A stretch of DNA of 64,000 nucleotides. It comes from Acidithiobacillus sp. GTDB taxonomy: Bacteria > Pseudomonadota > Gammaproteobacteria > Acidithiobacillales > Acidithiobacillaceae. Below the pieces are notes generated by a model. It had not been told where the DNA came from. It made no database searches and was given only the letters and a program-made list of their open reading frames with translations. The stretch lies in NCBI RefSeq assembly GCF_027322205.1, contig NZ_DAHVHY010000004.1, positions 1 to 64,000 on the forward strand, written 5' to 3'. Below, piece by piece: positions 27,398 through 37,332 of the stretch; positions within the stretch are counted from its first letter, which is position 1, and every line of letters begins with the position of its first letter. A program made the translations under genes and the position numbers.

Positions 27398-28558
27398 GTG
27401 CTCTGGTGGCTAGGGGCTACGGCGGCGCTGCTTTCTCTGGTCGCCATCGCCTATTTGTTGCTGGCGCTCTGGGCGATGGGGCACTGGCATCCGTTGTTGC
27501 CGGAGCGCGATGCTGGCGCCACAGAAGAGGCCGTGTGCGACTGGCCCGGCATCAGTGTGCTCAAGCCCCTGTATGGCGATGCGGATTATCTTTACCCCGC
27601 GCTGCGCAGTTTTTGTAACCAGGACTACCCAATCTTTGAAATTGTTTTTGGCGTGCAGCGCCCGACCGATCCTGCTATTGCTGTGGTGCAACGTCTGCAA
27701 GCCGAATTTCCGGCCTTGTCCCTGCGCTGGGTGTGTTCAGAAGCGCACATCGGCAGTAATCCCAAGGTCAATAATCTGGCGGGCATCCTCGCCGCCTGTC
27801 GTTATGACAATCTGGTGATCAGCGACGCGGACATCGCTGTTGGCCCCCATTATTTGCGCCAGATTTGCGCGCCCCTGCAAAATGGGGATGTGGGGGTGGT
27901 CACTTGCCTCTATCGGGCGCGTCCGGTGGTGACATTCTGGTCGCAGGTGCTGGCCAGTCAGGTGAACAGTCTGTTTTTGCCTTCGGTGCTGGTGGCCGCG
28001 CGCCTGGGTCCCAATATCTTCTGTGGCGGGGCAACCATGGCCTTGCGTCGTGTCACCCTGGAGGCCTTTGGCGGACTGCCCCGGTTGGCGGATCATCTGG
28101 CGGATGATTACTGGCTCGGCGCCTATAGCCGTCAGCTGGGGCAACGTACCTGGCTGGCGAACTACGTGGTCGATACGATAGTACAAGAGGCCGGTTTTCG
28201 CGCGTTTTATCAGCATGCGTTGCGCTGGTCGCGCACCACTCGGGCGGTACAGCCACTGGGGTACAGTTTCTCTTTTTTGAGCTATCCGCTACCCTTGGTG
28301 CTGGTGCTGTCTCCCTGGATGGGCTTCTGGGGCGGGTTGCCGTTAGGTGTGGTTCTTGTCTTGCGCCTCGTGTACCATAGGCAGATTAAGCACAAACTCA
28401 GTGCAGACAGTTCTTTCGGAGTGGCCCTGCTGGGAGATTTCCTGGGCCTGTGGATTTGGTTTCATGCCCTTTTCGCGCGGCGAATTGCCTGGCGAGGGTC
28501 GCAATTTGCCATCGGCGCCGACGGGCGGATGGATGGCCATGACGGAGCAAAACAATGA
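27398..28558 (+). CDS. hpnI: Hopanoid biosynthesis glycosyltransferase HpnI
   Basis: Ceramide glucosyltransferase-like GT21 (GISVLKPLYGDADYLYPALRSFCNQDYPIFEIVFGVQRPTDPAI...VISDADIAVGPHYLRQI). Confidence 0.9.
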   Translation: MLWWLGATAALLSLVAIAYLLLALWAMGHWHPLLPERDAGATEEAVCDWPGISVLKPLYGDADYLYPALRSFCNQDYPIFEIVFGVQRPTDPAIAVVQRLQAEFPALSLRWVCSEAHIGSNPKVNNLAGILAACRYDNLVISDADIAVGPHYLRQICAPLQNGDVGVVTCLYRARPVVTFWSQVLASQVNSLFLPSVLVAARLGPNIFCGGATMALRRVTLEAFGGLPRLADHLADDYWLGAYSRQLGQRTWLANYVVDTIVQEAGFRAFYQHALRWSRTTRAVQPLGYSFSFLSYPLPLVLVLSPWMGFWGGLPLGVVLVLRLVYHRQIKHKLSADSSFGVALLGDFLGLWIWFHALFARRIAWRGSQFAIGADGRMDGHDGAKQ

Positions 28559-29985
28559 CGATGAAAACGCTTTTCTTGCAAGCCCCTTCTTTTGAAGGGT
28601 TTGACGGTGGCGCCGGTTCGCGCTATCAGGCCAAGCGGGAAATTCGCTCTTTCTGGTTCCCCACCTGGCTGGCCCAACCCGCCGCCATGATCCCCGGCAG
28701 TCGTTTGCTGGATGCCCCTCCAGGGGATGTCAGTGTCGAAGAGACCTTGCAGGTGGCGGCAGCGTATGAGTTGTGCATTATTCACACCAGCACCCCGTCT
28801 TTCCCTTCAGATGTACGCATGGCCGAGTTGCTCAAGGAGCACTACCCCAAAATGCTGATCGGTATGGTTGGCGCCAAGGTGGCGGTAGAGCCGGAAGAAT
28901 CCCTGCAAGAGGCTTCCGCTGCTGTCGATTTTGTGGCCCGCGAAGAGTTCGACTATACCCTCAAGGAAATAGCGGAAGGGCGGCCCCTCAGTGAAGTGGA
29001 CGGCATCACCTATCGCTCCAGCAATGGTCAGATCGTCCATAATCCCGATCGTGCCATGATTGAAGACATGGATGCCTTGCCCTTTGTCTCCGAAGTGTAC
29101 AAGCGCGATCTACACATTGAAGACTATTTCATTGGCTATCTGAAGCACCCCTATATTTCTTTTTACACCGGGCGTGGTTGCCGCTCGCAGTGCACCTTCT
29201 GCCTCTGGCCGCAGACTGTTGGCGGACATCGCTATCGCACGCGCAGTGCCGCCAGCGTCATTGACGAGGTGCGCTACATCCAGAAGAACTTTCCGCAGGT
29301 TAAGGAAATCTTCTTCGACGATGACACCTTTACCGATGATCGCCCCCGCGCCGAAGAGATCGCCATCGGCCTTGGCAAGCTGGGGGTGACCTGGTCCTGT
29401 AATGCCAAGGCCAATGTGCCCTATGAGACCCTCAAGGTGCTCAAGGAAAACGGTTTGCGTTTGCTGCTGGTGGGTTATGAGTCGGGTGATCAGCAGATTC
29501 TCAATAATATCAAAAAGGGCATCAAAATCGAGGCAGCGCGTAAATTTACCGCCGATTGCCATAAGTTGGGGATTGTGATTCATGGTACCTTCATTCTCGG
29601 CCTGCCCGGTGAGACGAAGGAGACCATTCAAAAGACCATCGACTTCGCCAAGGAAATCAATCCCCATACCATTCAGGTCTCGCTGGCCGCGCCCTATCCG
29701 GGCACTTTCATGTACAATCAGGCCAAGCAGGAAGGCTGGCTGACAGACGAGGATGAAGCCCATCTGGTCAATGACCGTGGTGTGCAGATCAGCCCCATGA
29801 GCTACCCGCATCTTAATCATACGGAAATCTTTGATTCGGTAGAGATGATGTACAAGCGTTTCTATTTCCGCGCGGGTAAGATCGCCGAAATCACGGGCGA
29901 AATGCTCAAGAGCACCCAGATGATGAAACGGCGTCTGCGTGAGGGCGTCGAATTCGTTCGCTTCCTGCGGCAGCGTCACGGCTGA
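28555..29985 (+). CDS. hpnJ: Hopanoid biosynthesis radical SAM protein HpnJ
   Basis: MTMKTLFLQAPSFEGFDGGAGSRYQAKREIRSFWFPTWLAQPAAMIPGSRLLDAPP, radical SAM CRSQCTFCLWPQTVGGHRYRTRSA. Confidence 0.95.
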   Translation: MTMKTLFLQAPSFEGFDGGAGSRYQAKREIRSFWFPTWLAQPAAMIPGSRLLDAPPGDVSVEETLQVAAAYELCIIHTSTPSFPSDVRMAELLKEHYPKMLIGMVGAKVAVEPEESLQEASAAVDFVAREEFDYTLKEIAEGRPLSEVDGITYRSSNGQIVHNPDRAMIEDMDALPFVSEVYKRDLHIEDYFIGYLKHPYISFYTGRGCRSQCTFCLWPQTVGGHRYRTRSAASVIDEVRYIQKNFPQVKEIFFDDDTFTDDRPRAEEIAIGLGKLGVTWSCNAKANVPYETLKVLKENGLRLLLVGYESGDQQILNNIKKGIKIEAARKFTADCHKLGIVIHGTFILGLPGETKETIQKTIDFAKEINPHTIQVSLAAPYPGTFMYNQAKQEGWLTDEDEAHLVNDRGVQISPMSYPHLNHTEIFDSVEMMYKRFYFRAGKIAEITGEMLKSTQMMKRRLREGVEFVRFLRQRHG

Positions 29986-29986
29986 A

Positions 29987-30862
29987 GTGGGGCAGGTCGG
30001 CGGTCGGCGGGTCATCTTTAACGCCGACGACTTCGGCTTGGATCTGGCGGTGAATGAAGCAGTGGAGTCGGCACATCGTGATGGTGTGTTGACCACCGCC
30101 AGTCTTATGGTGGCAGCCCCAGCGGCTGAGGATGCAATTGCCCGTGCCCAAAAACTGCCGCAACTGGGCGTAGGTCTGCATCTTACACTGGTAGACGGTG
30201 CACCCCTGCTACCCCCGGAGCAAGTGCCTGATTTGATAGATGGGCAGGGGCGTTTTGCGGCTGATCTCTGGCGGCGCGGGCTGCGTTATTTCTTTCTGCC
30301 CCGGGTGAGAAAACAACTGGCGGCTGAGATTCACGCCCAATTTGTGGCTTTTGCGGCCACCGGTTTAGCACTGGATCACGCCAATGCCCACAAGCATCTG
30401 CATTTGCACCCCACGGTACTGACGCTGATGCTGGATGTTGGGGCGGAGTTTGGTTTGCGGGCGGTGCGCTTGCCTTGGGAACCTTTGCAGGCAGCGCGCT
30501 GTGGCGGTGCAAAGGGTTTGGCGCCTGCACTGTGGTCTTTTTTTCTATACCCCTGGCTGGCGCGCATGCGCCGCCAACTGGACCGTCGTCAGGTCATGCA
30601 TAATGATCTGCTCTACGGTCTGGACGCCACGGGTCATATGGATGAAACGCGCCTGCTCCGAATGCTCCATTGCCTGCCCGCGACAGGAATTGCAGAAATC
30701 TATTTCCATCCGGCAACAACACAGACCTTTGCGCTGCATACCCTGATGCCGGAGTATGAGCAGCACGTCGAGTGGACGGCATTAATGAGTCCTCGGGTAA
30801 AAGATTATTTACGCAATCAAGATATCGTGAAGGGTACTTTTGGTGATTTTGCTGTCCGTTGA
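29987..30862 (+). CDS. hpnK: Hopanoid biosynthesis-associated deacetylase HpnK (YdjC/ChbG-like)
   Basis: RRVIFNADDFGLDLAVNEAVESAHRDGVLTTASLMVAAPAAEDAIARAQKLPQLGVGLHLTLVDG; putative GTG start at 29987. Confidence 0.92.
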   Translation: MGQVGGRRVIFNADDFGLDLAVNEAVESAHRDGVLTTASLMVAAPAAEDAIARAQKLPQLGVGLHLTLVDGAPLLPPEQVPDLIDGQGRFAADLWRRGLRYFFLPRVRKQLAAEIHAQFVAFAATGLALDHANAHKHLHLHPTVLTLMLDVGAEFGLRAVRLPWEPLQAARCGGAKGLAPALWSFFLYPWLARMRRQLDRRQVMHNDLLYGLDATGHMDETRLLRMLHCLPATGIAEIYFHPATTQTFALHTLMPEYEQHVEWTALMSPRVKDYLRNQDIVKGTFGDFAVR

Positions 30863-33545
30863 TCGTTTTCTGCAGCGTGCTGGGATGCGTATCTCCCAGG
30901 CTTTGGTGGCTTTGGTGGATCTTGCGGTGCGGCGCGCTGTCTGGATGCTGGTGGCCATTGCCTCGGCTACGCTGCTCGCTCTGGTTTATGCGGTTGGCCA
31001 TTTTTCCGTCGATACCGATACCAGCCATGCCTTATCTCGTGATCTGCCCTTTCAGCAGCGTGAAGTGGATTATCAAAAAGCCTTTCCTCAAGATAAAAAC
31101 ACCATTGTGGTCGTCCTGCAGGGTAAAAACCGGAATCTCACAGATGTGGCGGTCGACCGTTTGAGCGTCTGGCTGCGTGCCCGTCCCCAGTCTTTTCATG
31201 ACGTGTATGTGCCCGGCGGCGGGGCTTTTTTTCAGCGCAACGGTTTACTCTACCTCTCCCCGAAAAAAGTACAGGATTTCGCCAACCGCATCACCGATGC
31301 CCAGCCGCTCATTGCCAGACTCTCTGCAGATCCCAGCCTGAACGGACTCAGTGACCTGTTAAGCATGGCGATCGATCAACGCTTGACCAATGGTGTCCAT
31401 CTGTCGGGATTAACGGCCATTTTTTCTGCCATGGATCGGGCGCTCACCGCACAGATGCAAGGTAAGCCCTATGAAATCCTGTGGAGTGAACTTATGGGGG
31501 GCGACCTGGCCCAAGTGGGGCCAGCGCAACGCTTCATCATTATTCAGCCCGCTCTGAATTATCAGTCTCTGGAACCAGCCGCGGCGGCTATCCATACTTT
31601 GCGCTCTGGCCTCGCCTCGCTTAATCTGAACGCTGCACATGGGGTGGATGTTGGGGTGACCGGCGGCGCGGTACTGGATGCGGAACAATTGAAAACGGTG
31701 AGTCAGGGTGCGGCTGTTTCCATGGCACTGACGCTCAGTCTTGAAATTATTTTGCTGATCATTGCATTGCGCTCATTGCGTCTGGTCTCCGGGGTACTGA
31801 TCGGGCTAATTGCGGGCATGATTTTAACCACCGCCTGGGCGCTGTTTTTTATTGGTCCCTTTAATCTTATTTCAGTAGCCTTTGCCATTCTTTTCATCGG
31901 GCTGGGCGTTGATTTTGGCATTCAGTTCTGCCTGCGCTACCGGGAAGAAATTTTTAACGGCGCACCCCACCGGCATGCCATGCAGCGGGTGACGCATGGC
32001 CTGGGTGGTGCCTTAAGTCTCGCCGCTGTTGCGGCTGCCTTCAGTTTTTATGCTTTTGTACCTACCAGCTATGCGGGTATTGTCGATCTTGGGCTGATTT
32101 CCGGCACCAGCATGCTCGTTGCCCTTTTTATGACACTCACCTTCCTGCCCGCGTTTTTGACCCTCTGGCCGATGGTGATTACCGGTACAAAGCCGACGTA
32201 CTATCCGCACATGCACCATATTCCTACCTTGGTACGTCACCCTATCCACCGTTATGCCTACTATGTACTGGGTGGTGTGACCCTGCTGGCGCTGGCATCA
32301 GTGCCGCTGGCATTACGCACTTCCTTCGATTTTAATCCGTTGCACATGATCGACAGCCATGCCGAGGGAGTGCGCGTTTTTGAAAAACTCCTCGCTGATC
32401 CGCAGACAGCCCCTTATCGCATTGAAGTACTCTCGCCTAATCTTGCTGCGGCCCAGGCCCTTGCCCGGCGGGTGGAACAGTTGCCCACGGTGGCTCATGC
32501 TCTGACGGTTTCCAGCTATATCCCGGAACATCAAGCGGAGAAGTTGGCCATTTTGCAGAATCTGCAGATTCTGGTGCCGCCCTTTTCACTGTTGATGCCC
32601 GCCAGTTTGCGGCCACCGACGTCGGATACCAGCGCAAATCTCGCGGATCTGGTAACAAAATTGCGAAATCTCGCGCAAAAAGATGGTGAGAGCACACACG
32701 ACGGACAGGCGGCTGCAGCGCTGGCTGGTCATCTGGAGCAGTTTTTGGCGAAGGACGGCACTGACCATAAAGCGATCGCGGATCTGCAAACACGGGTGAT
32801 GGGGACTTTACCCGGTGAGTTGCGGCGACTCGGCATGGCCTTGTCGGCTGCCCCGGTGACTTTGCAGACTTTGCCGGAGTCCCTGCGGGATCGCTATATG
32901 GCAGCCTCTGGCCAGGCGCGGGTGGAGATTTTCCCTAAAGCCAATCTCGGTAAGAACCGGGCGATGGTAACTTTTGTGCAGAGCGTGCTGAAGGTGGAAC
33001 CGAACGCCGTGGGGACGCCGGTGATGCTGGTTCAGGGCGGAGAGGCAGTGCTCGGGGCTTTTCAGGAGGCTACCTTTATTGCGCTGGTAGCCATCAGCTT
33101 ACTGCTCCTCCTGGCTTTGCGCAGTTACCGGGATGTTCTGTTGATCATGATTCCGTTACTGCTGGCAGCATTGTTCACGGTGGCGGCCATGCGTTTGTTC
33201 GGGTTGAGCTTCAATCTGGGCAACATAATCGTTCTGCCGTTGCTTATCGGCCTCGGCGTGGCGTTTGCCATTTACATTGTGGTGCGTTGGCGCAATGGGG
33301 TGGATGTGGCGCATTTACTCGGCACATCCACGCCCATGGCGGTCTTTTTTAGCGGGCTCACGACCCTCAGCGCCTTTGGCAGTATGGCTGTTTCCCGCGA
33401 TCCCGGCATGGCCAGCTTAGGTGAGACACTAAGCCTCGCGCTGGCCATTGTGCTGCTGTGCATTCTGATTATACTTCCGGCTTTGCTGCTGCTCCTAACC
33501 CCATCACCGCGCGAAGATGGTATCGCTCAGGATGAAGGTAGCTGA
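30840..33545 (+). CDS. hpnN: Hopanoid RND transporter HpnN (MMPL family)
   Basis: 901 aa RND/MMPL with two TM bundles (FAILFIGLGVDFGIQFCLRYREE; IIVLPLLIGLGVAFAIYIVVRWR) inside the hpn cluster. Confidence 0.92.
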   Translation: MVILLSVDRFLQRAGMRISQALVALVDLAVRRAVWMLVAIASATLLALVYAVGHFSVDTDTSHALSRDLPFQQREVDYQKAFPQDKNTIVVVLQGKNRNLTDVAVDRLSVWLRARPQSFHDVYVPGGGAFFQRNGLLYLSPKKVQDFANRITDAQPLIARLSADPSLNGLSDLLSMAIDQRLTNGVHLSGLTAIFSAMDRALTAQMQGKPYEILWSELMGGDLAQVGPAQRFIIIQPALNYQSLEPAAAAIHTLRSGLASLNLNAAHGVDVGVTGGAVLDAEQLKTVSQGAAVSMALTLSLEIILLIIALRSLRLVSGVLIGLIAGMILTTAWALFFIGPFNLISVAFAILFIGLGVDFGIQFCLRYREEIFNGAPHRHAMQRVTHGLGGALSLAAVAAAFSFYAFVPTSYAGIVDLGLISGTSMLVALFMTLTFLPAFLTLWPMVITGTKPTYYPHMHHIPTLVRHPIHRYAYYVLGGVTLLALASVPLALRTSFDFNPLHMIDSHAEGVRVFEKLLADPQTAPYRIEVLSPNLAAAQALARRVEQLPTVAHALTVSSYIPEHQAEKLAILQNLQILVPPFSLLMPASLRPPTSDTSANLADLVTKLRNLAQKDGESTHDGQAAAALAGHLEQFLAKDGTDHKAIADLQTRVMGTLPGELRRLGMALSAAPVTLQTLPESLRDRYMAASGQARVEIFPKANLGKNRAMVTFVQSVLKVEPNAVGTPVMLVQGGEAVLGAFQEATFIALVAISLLLLLALRSYRDVLLIMIPLLLAALFTVAAMRLFGLSFNLGNIIVLPLLIGLGVAFAIYIVVRWRNGVDVAHLLGTSTPMAVFFSGLTTLSAFGSMAVSRDPGMASLGETLSLALAIVLLCILIILPALLLLLTPSPREDGIAQDEGS

Positions 33546-34569
33546 TTTGTTAAAACGGACGGGCAATCTCATGTTTTTGGTGGTTGGCCTGCTCGGTCTG
33601 GGTTTGTCTGCCTTTCTGATCGTGCAGGCCGGTGTTTTCGACATTGTGAAATTATTGGCGGTAGCCGGCTGTGGTCTGTTCTGGCTGCTCCCCTTTCACC
33701 TGCTGCCGCAATCTCTGGATGTGCTGAGCTGGCAGTGGCTGCTGCGCGGTGAAGCGCGCGCCCGCTACTGGTTTTTACTTTGGGTCGCGCTGGTCCGCGA
33801 GGCGGTCAATGGTCTCCTGCCGGTGGCACGGGTGGGCGGTGATTTGCTCGGTGTACGTCTCTTGACTCGCTATGGCGTACCCGGCTATATCGCCGGGGCG
33901 AGTGTTATGGTCGAAGTCACTTTGACCTTATTGAGCCAGTTTGCTTTCACGCTGGCGGGGCTCATGGTGCTTAGTTACGAGGTAAGTGATCACCATCTGC
34001 AACTTGATGTGGTGTTTCTTTTGGCGCTGGTATTGCCGCTGCTGGTGGTCTTTGTCTGGATGCAGCGGCACTGGGGTTTATTCACTGTTTTACAGATGCT
34101 GATGAAAAAACTTCTGGGTGGTAAGGACCTGCTCGCGCTCATGGGCGATCCGCAATGTCTGGATGCCGAAATTCGCAGACTCTACGCCCGCCACTGGAGC
34201 CTGCTTCCGGCCAATTTCTGGCAACTGGCGAGTCTGTTGGCAGGCACCGCAGAGGTCTGGTTTACCTTCTGGCTGCTGCGGCATCCCATCCCTTTCTGGG
34301 CGGCGCTGCTCATGGAAAGCCTGGGGCAGGCACTGCGCAGCATGGCCTTTCTGGTGCCTGGAGGACTGGGGGTACAGGAGGGCGGTTTTATCCTTTTCGG
34401 CAGTGCTATCGGGGTGGGTCCCGACCTGGCGCTGGCCTTTTCGCTGGCACGGCGTTTCCGGGAAATCGTGCTGGGCATCCCAGTACTCTTGTCTTGGCAA
34501 GCATCAGAAGGCCATTATATACGTCTTCAGTGGCGGCAGAGGCATGGCAATGAGGAGAGCGTTTCATGA
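33517..34569 (+). CDS. hpnL: HpnL (lysylphosphatidylglycerol synthase/UPF0104-like membrane protein)
   Basis: Multi-TM protein ALVREAVNGLLPVARVGGDLLGVRLLTRYGVPG; overlaps hpnN. ATG 33532 is an alternative start. Confidence 0.87.
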   Translation: MVSLRMKVADLLKRTGNLMFLVVGLLGLGLSAFLIVQAGVFDIVKLLAVAGCGLFWLLPFHLLPQSLDVLSWQWLLRGEARARYWFLLWVALVREAVNGLLPVARVGGDLLGVRLLTRYGVPGYIAGASVMVEVTLTLLSQFAFTLAGLMVLSYEVSDHHLQLDVVFLLALVLPLLVVFVWMQRHWGLFTVLQMLMKKLLGGKDLLALMGDPQCLDAEIRRLYARHWSLLPANFWQLASLLAGTAEVWFTFWLLRHPIPFWAALLMESLGQALRSMAFLVPGGLGVQEGGFILFGSAIGVGPDLALAFSLARRFREIVLGIPVLLSWQASEGHYIRLQWRQRHGNEESVS

Positions 34570-34617
34570 TCGTCATGTCTTTGACTATGGGTTCCAATAC
34601 CCTAAACATTTGTGACC

Positions 34618-34648
34618 TTGTCCCACATACGCTTTGGTATGTTATACT
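34618..34648 (+). promoter_or_regulatory. Candidate promoter and operator upstream of hpnH
   Basis: TTGTCC (34618-34623), 19-nt spacer and TATACT (34643-34648). Inverted repeat ACATAC-GCTTTG-GTATGT (34625-34642) fills the spacer. Confidence 0.4.
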
Positions 34649-34708
34649 GGGCGCAGGTTGTTGTTCATTACTTACATGCTGCGTTGCAGCGATGCGGGGT
34701 ATTTTATC

Positions 34709-35812
34709 ATGGGCGTTCCTTTAATTCAGAGCTATCGGGTAGGACGCTACATCCTTGCGCAGAAATTGCGGGGGCGTAAGCGCTACCCATTAGTGCTGAT
34801 GCTGGAGCCATTATTCCGCTGCAATCTTGCCTGTGCAGGGTGCGGCAAAATTGATTATCCCGATGAAACCCTCGACCAACGTCTCTCTGTGGAGGAGTGT
34901 ATTGGCGCCGCTGAGGAATGTGGCGCGCCTATTGTTTCCATCGCCGGTGGCGAGCCGCTGATTCACAAGGATATGCCCGCCGTCGTGGAGGGCCTCGTCG
35001 AGCGTAAGCGCTTTGTCTATCTTTGCACCAACGCGCTACTCCTCAAAAAACGTATGGATGATTATCAACCGTCCCCATACCTGACCTTCTCGGTGCATCT
35101 GGATGGCAACGAACATCGTCATGATGATTCCGTGTGTCAGCCCGGCACTTATCAGCGTGCCGCAGCGGCGATCCGCGAAGCCGTAGCAAGAGGCTTCCGG
35201 GTCACGGTCAACTGCACCCTCTTCCAGGGAGAAGGTGCTGAAGAAGTGGCGAGCTTCCTGGATGATTGCAAGGCCCTGGGTGTCGAGGGTGTGACCATCT
35301 CGCCGGGGTTCAATTACGAGCGGGCACCGCAGCAGGAGGTATTTATCCAGCGGCGTGCCTCACGCCAGCTTTTTCGCGATATCTTCCGGATGGGTAAGGA
35401 GCGCAAGGCAAACTGGACATTCAATCAATCCAGCCTGTTTTTGGATTTTCTGGCAGGCAACCAGAATTATCAGTGCACGCCCTGGGGCAATCCCACCCGC
35501 AACATTTTTGGTTGGCAGAAGCCATGCTATCTGCTGGTCAGCGAGGGTTATGCGCAGACTTTCAATGAGTTGATGGAGACAACGCCGTGGGATAAATATG
35601 GCGTGGGAGTGAATGGAAAGTGTGACCAATGTCAGGTGCATTCCGGTTTTGAGCCGACAGCCGTCAATGATACCTTCACCCATCCGCTGCGAGCCTTGAA
35701 AGTGGCGCTGCGCGGTCCGCGCACGGAGGGGCCGATGGCGCCGGATATGCCAGTGTCGCCGCCTCCTCAGAGTCCCGGTCACCCGGTCTTCCCATTGCGC
35801 GTCGAACGTTGA
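34709..35812 (+). CDS. hpnH: Adenosyl-hopene transferase HpnH (radical SAM)
   Basis: MGVPLIQSYRVGRYILAQKLRGRKRYPLVLMLEPLFRCNLACAGCGKIDYP; classic HpnH N terminus. Confidence 0.97.
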   Translation: MGVPLIQSYRVGRYILAQKLRGRKRYPLVLMLEPLFRCNLACAGCGKIDYPDETLDQRLSVEECIGAAEECGAPIVSIAGGEPLIHKDMPAVVEGLVERKRFVYLCTNALLLKKRMDDYQPSPYLTFSVHLDGNEHRHDDSVCQPGTYQRAAAAIREAVARGFRVTVNCTLFQGEGAEEVASFLDDCKALGVEGVTISPGFNYERAPQQEVFIQRRASRQLFRDIFRMGKERKANWTFNQSSLFLDFLAGNQNYQCTPWGNPTRNIFGWQKPCYLLVSEGYAQTFNELMETTPWDKYGVGVNGKCDQCQVHSGFEPTAVNDTFTHPLRALKVALRGPRTEGPMAPDMPVSPPPQSPGHPVFPLRVER

Positions 35813-35858
35813 GATGAATTTCGAGTCCTCATAAAATCGGAATGAATCCGGAGGAGTT

Positions 35859-36527
35859 ATGCTGAATAAGTCTGTAATAATGCTGTTAACCTGTGCGGTG
35901 ACGGGCATCACCCCGGCGCTCTCCGCAGCGGCGGTGACCGCGCCAGCGGCATCCATGTCTGCAACATCAGCGGATAAGACGATCCTTGCGAATACGCCGG
36001 AAGCAACCATCAATGCATTGGATGCTGCTCTCATCAAATCCATGCAGGGTGGCAGCCGGTTGGGTTACCGTGGTCGTTACCGCATTGTCGCCCCAGTGGT
36101 ACAGACTGTTTTTGATTATCCGCGAATCGCCAGCCTGACACTGGGCGCCCTGTGGAATAAGCTTAATCCGGGACAGCAAAAAGAATTTGTCGAAGTGCTT
36201 GCCGATTACACCGCAGCCACTTATGCAGCGCGTTTCGACAGCTTCAATGGGGAACGTTTTGCTATCGTGAGCAGCGAAACTTTGCAGCACGGTACGGAAG
36301 GGATATTCAGTACCTTTACACAGCGCAATGGTAAGGTGCATCGCTTTGATTATATTCTCCAGAAACAGGGAGATCAGTGGCGTATCGTTAATGTCGTCGC
36401 GGATGGGGTCAGCGATCTCTCCCTGAAGCGGGCGGAGTATACCGAAACCGTGCAGAAAAAGGGTTTTGCCGCACTGATTGCACACCTGAAAGCGCAAATT
36501 GCCGGTTACGCCAAAGGGTCCCAATGA
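35859..36527 (+). CDS. hpnM: MlaC/Ttg2D-like periplasmic phospholipid/hopanoid-binding protein (HpnM family)
   Basis: Signal peptide; VQTVFDYPRIASLTLGALWNKLNPGQQKEFVEVLADYTAATYAARFDSFNGERF...DYILQKQGDQWRIVNVVADGVSDLSLKRAEYT. Confidence 0.87.
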   Translation: MLNKSVIMLLTCAVTGITPALSAAAVTAPAASMSATSADKTILANTPEATINALDAALIKSMQGGSRLGYRGRYRIVAPVVQTVFDYPRIASLTLGALWNKLNPGQQKEFVEVLADYTAATYAARFDSFNGERFAIVSSETLQHGTEGIFSTFTQRNGKVHRFDYILQKQGDQWRIVNVVADGVSDLSLKRAEYTETVQKKGFAALIAHLKAQIAGYAKGSQ

Positions 36528-37330
36528 AGCGATCAGTTGCGTATTTGTCAGGGGTGACGCTGGCCTTTGGCGTGTTGACGTTATCGGGCTGTGCCACGGT
36601 AAATGGGCCTCAGAGTGCTGCAGGATCTTCCGCAGACCCCTTGGCGGTCATCAATAAGCCGATGTTTCATCTGAATATGGGTCTTTATGACTATGTGCTG
36701 GAGCCGGTAGCCACCGGGTACAAAGCCGTGACCCCGGATTTCGTCCGCGATGGGGTCAGCAATGTATTCTCCAATGTGGATATGCCCTATATTTTTATCA
36801 ACGACTTCCTGCAGGGGCGTGGTCAGCAGGGCATGGAAGACCTCAGCCGATTCCTCGTCAATTCGGTATTTGGCCTGGGTGGACTCTTCGATGTGGCAAA
36901 TGATCTGGATCTGCCCGAACATGACAATAGCCTGGGGGTCACGCTGGGTGTCTGGGGAGTGCCGCAGGGTCCCTATCTGGTTCTGCCATTTTACGGACCC
37001 AGCTCACTACGCAGCTTGCCTGGTCTGGCGATGACGATTTTTGTCGGACCAGCATACTATCTGACCAGTGCTCCGGCGCAGTACGCCCTGACTGGTATGG
37101 GAATTGTCAACACGGGCTATATCGATGGGCCTAAAATTCGTATGGTCCAGGATGCGGTTAATCCTTATGTGTTTATGCGTAATGCCTGGGAACAGCATGA
37201 GCAGTACCTGATTTCCGGTGGTGCCGTCAATAAAAACCAGTTGTTGGAGGGTCTGGAACTGCCGCCACCAGTGGTCGGCACGCCAGATCAAACCACTCAG
37301 AGTCACGAAAGCAAAAAAGGAAATCCATAA
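36524..37330 (+). CDS. mlaA: MlaA/VacJ-family lipoprotein
   Basis: Lipobox LTLSGCAT; DPLAVINKPMFHLNMGLYDYVLEPVATGYKAVTPDFVRDGVSNVFSNVDMPYIFINDFLQG...LPEHDNSLGVTLGVWGVPQGPYLVLPFYGPSSLR. Confidence 0.94.
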   Translation: MKRSVAYLSGVTLAFGVLTLSGCATVNGPQSAAGSSADPLAVINKPMFHLNMGLYDYVLEPVATGYKAVTPDFVRDGVSNVFSNVDMPYIFINDFLQGRGQQGMEDLSRFLVNSVFGLGGLFDVANDLDLPEHDNSLGVTLGVWGVPQGPYLVLPFYGPSSLRSLPGLAMTIFVGPAYYLTSAPAQYALTGMGIVNTGYIDGPKIRMVQDAVNPYVFMRNAWEQHEQYLISGGAVNKNQLLEGLELPPPVVGTPDQTTQSHESKKGNP

Positions 37331-37332
37331 TC

